Origin: Apostichopus japonicus
Taxonomy: Eukaryota; Echinodermata; Holothuroidea; Aspidochirotida; Stichopodidae
DNA length: 64,000 nucleotides
Reading direction: 5' to 3'
NCBI RefSeq assembly: GCF_037975245.1
Contig: NC_092561.1
Coordinates: 4,144,001-4,208,000, forward strand
The notes beneath the pieces are model-generated. The model saw nothing but the letters and a program-made list of their open reading frames with translations. It was not told the DNA's origin and did no database searches. The position numbers and the translations under genes were made by a program. Below, one piece after another: positions 29,701 through 38,700 of this stretch (positions are counted from its first letter, which is position 1; every line of letters begins with the position of its first letter).

Positions 29701-32700
29701 GTGACATCACAGCTAGTCAGATTTCAGCAGTTTCTACACAATCTGATAAAACTTTACACTTATATCTGTTTAACCGAAAAAGATATTTGAACAGTTTTTT
29801 CACCATTGTGTTTCTTTCATTGTCCTCTTTCATATAACATAAACATTTATGACAACTGAACCAATCCCTTAAGACCTCTGTTTTTATGATGTTCAGAGAG
29901 ACGTCCAGTTGTTTGTCTTGCACAGAAGTGAACAATTACGCTCAGTGCCATTTCTATTACCTGTTCTTGTGTGTGTGTGACTCTGTTGTAAATTATGAAA
30001 GATTATTATTTTGGTAAGTGTGCGGCTTAAATTATGTTTGACGTTCTACAGAGGTTTATGTTATCTTAGTGCTAATCTTTTGTACTCATAAATGGTGCTT
30101 TTCAATTATCTACCATTCAATTAACCCAGCCATGCAGCGACATTTCTTCAGACTTAGGTAGGATGTGGTACGTACATGACCTCCCAACAATACATGTACA
30201 GTATTGGAAAGATTCAAACATTCGACCTTAACTCAGTACAGTAGTCTTATTGTACTGAATTTGATGATCAAATTCCCAAATACTTGCCATTAACTAAATA
30301 TAAATAATATGTACTCCAAGGACTTGATTACCATGCAGTTTCATTCATTTATGTCTTGGTTGATATCTCACTATCAAGTGGATCCTTGTACAATGCTAAA
30401 CAGAAAAACAAAATATTCAGCTAAGGAGCAGGTAGTAGGGCCTCCATGTTGTAATGCTCTTGGAGCAAAACAGGAAGAAAAAGAAACCGAATTCAAAAAC
30501 AGATTCTCATCGTCAAGAGTAGAAACAAATACAAACATGTTTTGATCTTGAGGATAGTTGTCTCTGATTTTGGAAACGGTTAAATTCGCTTTTTGTTATA
30601 TCTGCTGTACAAGTAAAGTATGTTTGTTTCCTGTTGTGATATACGTTTTGCTGTGGTTGCAAAAGATAAAATTAGATGTTTTTCATTCCTGTTTTGATCC
30701 ATCATTTAAGACAGGAATATTCTGAGAGCATTTGAGCTAATATGGTAGGAGTTGGGTACCACTAATTAAACAAAATTAATGAAAACAGAAGAATGAAGAA
30801 TGAAATTGTGTTCAAGCAACTAAATTTAACTATACAAAAATGGATAAAATCATTAATTATTTGATCTGTAACATCCATGGATGTGAAATCCAGGATTCAT
30901 GTTGGTTAGCATTTATAAGTTATGTTGCTTTATCTCAGTAAGGTAAACTTGCTGGAAATAGGTCACAAATCACATGCATGATAGAATGCATAATTGGAGG
31001 GTCAGCTTAGGCGACGGAGGTGTGAAATACCAAGGTGAAGGGGTGTGAAAGACCAAGGAGAGGGGGTGTGAAGGACCGGGGAACAGCTATTCCAGGAATA
31101 GCAGAACCAGTTATCTGTTTTATATTCCATCTTTGTCATTTAAATTTCATCTTGTTTGCAATGGCTGCCTCTCTTTTAGAATTATAAGCTACAGTATGTG
31201 ATCACAGTGACTGAGGTACAGACCTGCACTAAACACATAGATGTACCTTGTTATATAGACCTGCACCAAACACATAAATGTAACATTAACATAGACCTGC
31301 ACCAAACACATAGATGTAACATTAACATAGACCTGCACCAAACACATAGATGTACCTTTTAATATAGACCTGCACCAAACACATAGATGTACCTTTTAAT
31401 ATATACCTGCACCAAACACATAGATGTAACATTAACATAGACCTGCACCAAACACATAGATGTAACATTAACATAGACCTGCACCAAACACATAGATGTA
31501 CCTTTTAATATAGACCTGCACCTAACACATAGATGTACCTTTTAATATAGACCTGCACCAAACACATAGATGTACCTTTTTATATAGACCTGCACCAAGC
31601 ACATAGATGTACCTTTTAATATATACCTGCACCAAACACATAGATGTAACATTAACATAGACCTGCACCAAACACATAGATGTAACATTAACATAGACCT
31701 GCACCAAACACATAGATGTACCTTTTAATATAGACCTGCACCTAACACATAGATGTACCTTTTAATGTAGACCTGCACCAAACACATAGATGTACCTTTT
31801 AATATAGACCTGCACCAAACACATAGATGTAACATTAACATAGACCTGCACCAAACACATAGATGTACCTTTTAATATAGACCTGCACCAAACACATAGA
31901 TGTACCTTTTAATATAGACCTGCACCAAACACATAGGTGTACCTTGTTATATAGACCTGCACCAAACACATAGATGTACCTTTTAATATATACCTGCACC
32001 TAACACATAGATGTACCTTTTAATATAGACCTGCACCAAACACATAGATGTACCTTTTTATATAGACCTGCACCAAACACATAGATGTACCTTTTAATAT
32101 ATACCTGCACCAAACACATAGATGTAACATTAACATAGACCTGCACCAAACACATAGATGTAACATTAACATAGACCTGCACCAAACACATAGATGTACC
32201 TTTTAATATAGACCTGCACCTAACACATAGATGTACCTTTTAATGTAGACCTGCACCAAACACATAGATGTACCTTTTAATATAGACCTGCACCAAACAC
32301 ATAGATGTAACATTAACATAGACCTGCACCAAACACATAGATGTACCTTTTAATATAGACCTGCACCAAACACATAGATGTACCTTTTAATATAGACCTG
32401 CACCAAACACATAGGTGTACCTTGTTATATAGACCCTGCACCAAACACATAGATGTACCTTGTAATATAGACCTGCACCAAACACATAGGTGTACCTTGT
32501 TATATAGACCCTGCACCAAACACATAGATGTACCTTGTAATATAGACCTCCACCAAACACATAGATGTACCATGTAATGTAGACCTGCACCAAACACATA
32601 GGTGTACCTTGTTATATAGACCCTGCACCAAACACATAGATGTACCTTGTAATATAGACCTGCACCTAACACTAGCTGTACCTTTAAAAATATAGAAACG

Positions 32701-35700
32701 GTACTGTGATTATAAAATACATGTACTGAGCATATATTCAAAGCATGATCAAAATGTATCTATATACAAGCATGACATCAATGTTGTAGAGTTGCTCAGT
32801 TTCTGAATACTTGAAACCTGTTCAAATGATTACATAATAGTAATATGACAAGATGTGCAGAGTCTGTCATATGAATTACAATGAAATGTTTAAGATGAAT
32901 AGTTAATGTATATTAACGAACGTCATATGATAAAATGTTCATTGAAAGATTACTGTCTTAATGTAAGCATTGTACTAACTGAATGCTATCTTCAGTTATA
33001 CTTTGCTTTTGCATTTGATTTATGTAATGTGCAGTTATTAGGACCATAGCAAGGGTAACATGTTGTTATCAGCAGTGTTCGACTTATGGCCAAAAAATTG
33101 CATAGCAACAAATTTCGACAATTGCTATACAATATTTTTGTTGCATAGCAGTTCCCCAATATTGAATAGCAGTTTTGAAATTACCACAAAACGGACCAAA
33201 TGTTGGCGATCAATGTATTAACTAGAAAATGTTTGTTTATTATTATTATTTATACTAGTGTTGCTACGATAATCGTTTTCGATATCGGTATCGGCCGAGA
33301 TTTGCAATATCGGCAGCATATCGGTATTGACAAAATTTTGCCTAATTGCCGATAACAGCAAACCGATATTGAACTTTTCTTTTTAACAGCAGAGCTACCC
33401 AGTAGCGTAGGAAGGTACTTTTGAGTGGGGGGGGGGGCTGAAGACTGATGGCCGGCCTGGGGAGGGGGCTAAGGGGGAATTTTTTTGCATTTCCAGTTGG
33501 CCTCAGATGCAATATGGTGCAATATAGCACACTTCAACCCACCCACTCCATTTTGTATATAATTTTGCATTTTCACCTGGCCTTAGATGCAATTTGGTGC
33601 TCCAAATGAGATTTTTTTCTCATTTGGAAATGAAAAAGGGGTTTTCTGACTTGCGAAGCGGGGGGCGGAATGATATTTCCGTCCCTCCATATTTTTCACT
33701 GGGGGGCTGGCGTCCCCCAGCCCCCCCGGTTCCTACGCCCTTGGAGCTACCTGTACTTATTTATACTTTCAATGATTTGTTAATCTGCCCAAGACGATCC
33801 ATTTCTTTAGCGTCAGTTAAACTCAGATTCATTTTCGATTAATATCCATGGAAACCAGACTATCCGTAACATCTAAAAACACGTCTACGGCTCGCGAATA
33901 TAACCAATGACCTTCGTGAACCTTGGCCTACACACAGCATTAGTGCAGCATATATACACTGTACTAACCATTCATTTCCTCAAAGGCCTCCGTGAAAACC
34001 TTGTACATGATGCATACAGTAACTGCACAGTTCAGCAATGTTGGAAAACCTTGTTCAATTTCCTGCGAACACACTGCCGATTTCCCGCCGGTGTTCGCCT
34101 GCCTAGCACGCGTAACGTGCGAGCATAAAGGCGTGGTGTCCAGGGGCCCGTCTTAGGGCTATGGTGGGGTCATGGGGTAGAACCCCTCGTGGGGATCCTG
34201 GGGCGAAAGCCCCCGAAAATTGTTGTCATTTTTTACGATGTCTGGCGATGAAAAAATTCGCAGTGAGGATGCAAAATACTGACAACTTTTTTATTTAAAT
34301 TGTCACGAAACTGATGAAAATTTTAAAATGACAAGTTAAAGTAGCTATATTATGTTATAAAATTGAAAAGAGATTTAATCTGTCTTTCAATCTTTAAAAA
34401 GTGCAACTTACAAAACTTCCGATATTATGAAACAAACAACGTTCAGCAAAGCCCCGTTTCTAGACTGCCTAACAATGAATAGCGTGCACTATGCGTACAT
34501 TTTTACAACTGCAGTGTTTAACCCTATACCCAGCTACTGTACCACGGTACATGTGCTGCAAATTTGCCCAGGTACCTTCCCAACAACTGTGAGCTCATCC
34601 CCTGTGTAACACCTGTTTGTTAACATTTTTTGGCACGTTGCCAGGGAACCTTTTAGTTACTGTGAGATCCGTAACCGCCGAGGTGGTTAGGCTATTTGCT
34701 TTACACTTAACTATGGTAGGATATTATTTTTTCAGGTTTTTTTTCGCTATACGGTCAAGTGAATAAGTTGTACATTGAGTATAAACTCAATAAATTATAA
34801 CTTCTACATTGTGGTCGACAGTTCGTAAGTAAAGGTTTGAGTGTCTGCTCCCAAATCTGACTAGGAATTTGTATCGCACAAATCGGCACAATGTGCGATA
34901 CTGATTTGGAAACGTCTCGCAAGTTTGTCGTTTTGGATCGCATTTTGCGATGCGATACCGGAAAAATCGAACACTGGTTATCAGTTGTTGGTGTGAATGT
35001 TACTTACATTACAGCATATCCTGGAAGTATCTCAAGAATCATTGAAGTAACTGACTAATGTTACATTACAGTAAATTAAACATTAACAGTAAATTAAACA
35101 GTAAATTAAACATACCATTAAGTATCCATGTAAAAATAGTTCTAACAAGAGATTAAAAAATGATAAAACATTGAATTTGAGGAAACTTTCATGTTTTATT
35201 ATTTATAATATAAAATAAAATAAATACTGCTCACTCTGATTAGAATGCCATTTACAGTTTGCATTCCTTGAATGGCTCTGTTCTTCTTTAAGGCTCTTTG
35301 TATGTTTGCCTGAAGGGATTAATTTGATACTACACAAGACTTGATAAGCTGGCTCGATATTGACTGTGGCAGACAGCTAATTATGTTAAGATCATATGAA
35401 AGTTTGCCTACTTTAGATTTCCCTAATGAGGCATCTTGAGGGTTTGATCCTATCCATTGTTTCTTGGAAAATGATGTATCTGTACAAGCAGGTCTCATGG
35501 GTGTCCTCTATCAGTGATTGAACATTCACACATAAATGTAAAGAGGGTGTATCTGTACAAGCAGGTCTCATGGATGTCCTCTATCAGTGATTGAACATTC
35601 ACACATAAATGTAAAGAGGGTGTATCTGTACAAGCAGGTCTCATGGATGTCCTCTAGCAGTGATTGACCATACACACATAAATGTCATGAGGGTGTATAT

Positions 35701-38700
35701 GTACAAGCAGGTCTCATGGATGTCCTCTAACAGTGATAAAACATACACACATAAATGTAAGGGGGTATCTGTACAAGCAGTTCTCATGGATGTCCTCTAC
35801 ATTGATAAAACATACACACACATAAATGTAAAGTGGGTGTAACTGTACTAAGCAGGTCTCATGGATGTCCTATAGCAGTGATAAAACACACACACACATT
35901 AATGTAAGGAGGGTGTATCTGTACAAGCAGGTCTCATGGATGTCCTCTACATTGATAAAACATACACACATATAAAGTTAAGAGGGTGTATCTGTACAAG
36001 CAGGTCTCATGGATACATCCTCTAGCATTGATAAAACATACACACATTATAGTAAAGAGGGTGATTCTGTACAAGCAGGTCTCATGGATGTCCCCTAGCA
36101 TTGATAAAACATACACACACATTAATGTTAAGAGGGTGATTCTGTACAAGCAGGTCTCATGGATGTCCTCTAGCAGTGATAAAACATACACACACATAAA
36201 TGTAAAGAGGACGTATCTGTACAAGCAGGTCTCATGGGTGTCCTCTAGCAGTGATAAAACATACACACACACATTAATGTAAAGAGGGTGTATCTGTACA
36301 AGCAGGTCTCATGGATGTCCCCTAGCATTGATAAAACATACACACACATTAATGTTAAGAGGGTGATTCTGTACAAGCAGGTCTCATGGGTGTCCTCTAG
36401 CATTGATAAAACATACACACACATAAATGTAAAGCTCTAGGATTTATCTCTACAAGCATATATTAGTTCAAGTTCGAGTTTTGCTGGCCTCAATAGGCTG
36501 GAGTTTTAGGAGAAAAGGTTCAAAAGTCATCATCCACTTGGTGAATGCCTGAGAGAAACAGGTGATTGATCTTGCAGTGTTTCAATTGCAGAATTAATGT
36601 AAGGAACAACAGAACCTAGGGGGCTAAACTGCAAAGGAGGAATGAATAATTCACCGTGTCCTCATAGAAGGTGTGAAAACTTTGTACACGACTAACTAAT
36701 TTTAACTATGACAGTTAAACCAATTGTGTTCAACAGAAACATGTGGCCTCTATATGGGACTTTAAAATGTAACACTTTCAGGATATAAAAAGACAGCATG
36801 TCTCCTTCCGTATAAATTAATTCATCAATTATAGGAGTCGACTTTTACCTTTTTTATGTGGTTTTTATGGACATTTGTATCTGTCGAGTCAGGAAAATCC
36901 CAGTGTTGATTGCTGCAATTCATACTTTATTTGCTGATGTGTATTCATAATTTTAAATTGGTTTTCAATTCGGTTTTAGCTGTCTTCAACTGAGTAACAA
37001 AGCTCAGAGTTTTCGTGTCATTATAAAAACAGTTCAAAGATTTACAGAGAATTTACACAGATTTACACAGAAGATTATAACTGCTTACTGCAGTACTGCA
37101 AAGTAAATCTATACCATGTTAATGCTTATTTACTATACTGTATATATAGGGATTTGTGCAGCATTAACAGAGTGCAGTCACCGTAGTATGGGACCTATGC
37201 TATACAATATCCACAAATGCATTTGGAATTTTTGCTCTGATGCTACTAATTTTGTTTCCGATGCAAACATTCAAGCAGTAATTACATAACCCGACTCAGC
37301 AGTTAAGTAATTTTATTTTGCTTAATGTACCGTCTTACACATTTTAGGTTCCAGGTTTGTGAATTGGATATTTGTTCCCTTTGTGAAGTAGCTTTTCCTT
37401 ACCTCAGTTGCATTGCAGTGGGGCATGGTGTAATGTTAACCTGCAATGAGGCTTGGTGTACTACAGTGAGCCTCCACTGTTTGATGTATTTTGACTTGTT
37501 TCTAATCACTTGGTACACTCACTGTTGTTGGCCATTGGGGCAAGGAAAGTTCACAAAAGTTGACAGTGGTGAGCAAAGACAAAGAATGGTCGTTTGTTAT
37601 TAGTCTTGTACCAGTTGAAATTAAGTATGCAGTGTAGTTGCATATTCGTATATGAACAAATCAGCTATCAAGTCACTTAGAGCAGGCTATGTATTAATTA
37701 AAGTGTGCACATGTATGGTATGCATACATCCAGCAAAGCAAGGAAACTAATTGGTCAGTCAGTCAATCAGTTAGTCAGACAGTCCGTGAATCAGTCAGTC
37801 AATCCATTAGTCAGACAGTCAATTAATCAGTAAACCAATCATCCAGTTAGTCATACAAGCAGTTGCTTAGTCAGAGAGTCAGTTAATAAGTTAGTCAATC
37901 AGTTTGTCAGTCATACAATTAGTTCATTAGTCAACTAATCATTAGTTTAATCACTTAGTAGGTGAAATATTCATTCAGATATGTAATGTTTCTTAGTAAA
38001 TACAATCCCAAGGCATGTAGTGATTGCTGCTTGCCCTCTAACGCATGTCAAGGAACACCACACTCTTCCAGCAACACTTAAAGTGGACTGCTTAGTTAAC
38101 GTTGGAATAATGGTTCTGATGAAAACATCCTTTAAATCATTTTCCTTCTAGGTTTAGAGACACACAATTGATTACCATAAGGAATTACGCTATGTGAATT
38201 ACTTTGTGTTGTGTTCTTTGTTAACTAGATGATATTTAGATCTAATCTTTTGGCAACTATTTTTCAAACTTTTATTCCTGGCTGGAATGCAAGCTTCAAT
38301 GCTGTGGTCACAAAATTGTGATATTTTAATTGATTTGCTGCAGTCGGGCAATTCAGTGGCCTGAAATAATATTAATAAATTTTATTCCTTGTGGTGATCA
38401 TGAAGAAGGAAATAATCCGAACAGCTGAACTGAGTCTACGAAGCGTTGGTGAATGATAAGCACAGACTGTAAATGAAGTCACTGATGAGTAAAAGTGTTT
38501 AATTTCTCTGAATTCGAAAGAAGATGATTGTATAAGTTGAAACAATCAGTCACTTTCAGTTGATGTTACAGTACATCCTCTTTTTTCTTTTTTTCTGTCT
38601 TGTTGCTGTTTTTGTTCATTTATATGTTTTATTTTTTTCCTTGTAAAAGCGCCATAGAATATCGTTTTAGTTATGGCGCTATATAAATGCCTTATATATA

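Larger units (their letters stand above)
33073..34976. mobile_element. Non-autonomous hAT element, 1904 bp
   Basis: The ends CAGTGTTCGA and TCGAACACTG are exact inverted repeats of 10 bp. A perfect 8-bp target duplication GTTATCAG flanks it (33065-33072 and 34977-34984). The 8-bp duplication and CAGTG end are typical of hAT. I see no transposase frame (no RW..., no dimerisation domain), so it is non-autonomous or deleted. It carries another element at 33400-33743 and two GC-rich hairpins at 34174-34213. It lies in intron 18. Confidence 0.88.

Noticed and set aside
31522-32741. Minus-strand frames with repeated CLVQVY and CVWCR peptides
   Set aside because: Translation of the 37-bp minisatellite only.
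33262-33399. Third hAT-like end (GTTGCTACGATAATCG with repeated CGATATCGG motifs)
   Set aside because: It looks like a transposon end, but I saw no partner end or duplication, so it is left as part of the 1.9-kb element.
35934-36282. Overlapping plus and minus frames of about 100 codons
   Set aside because: Produced by the 75-bp intronic array.
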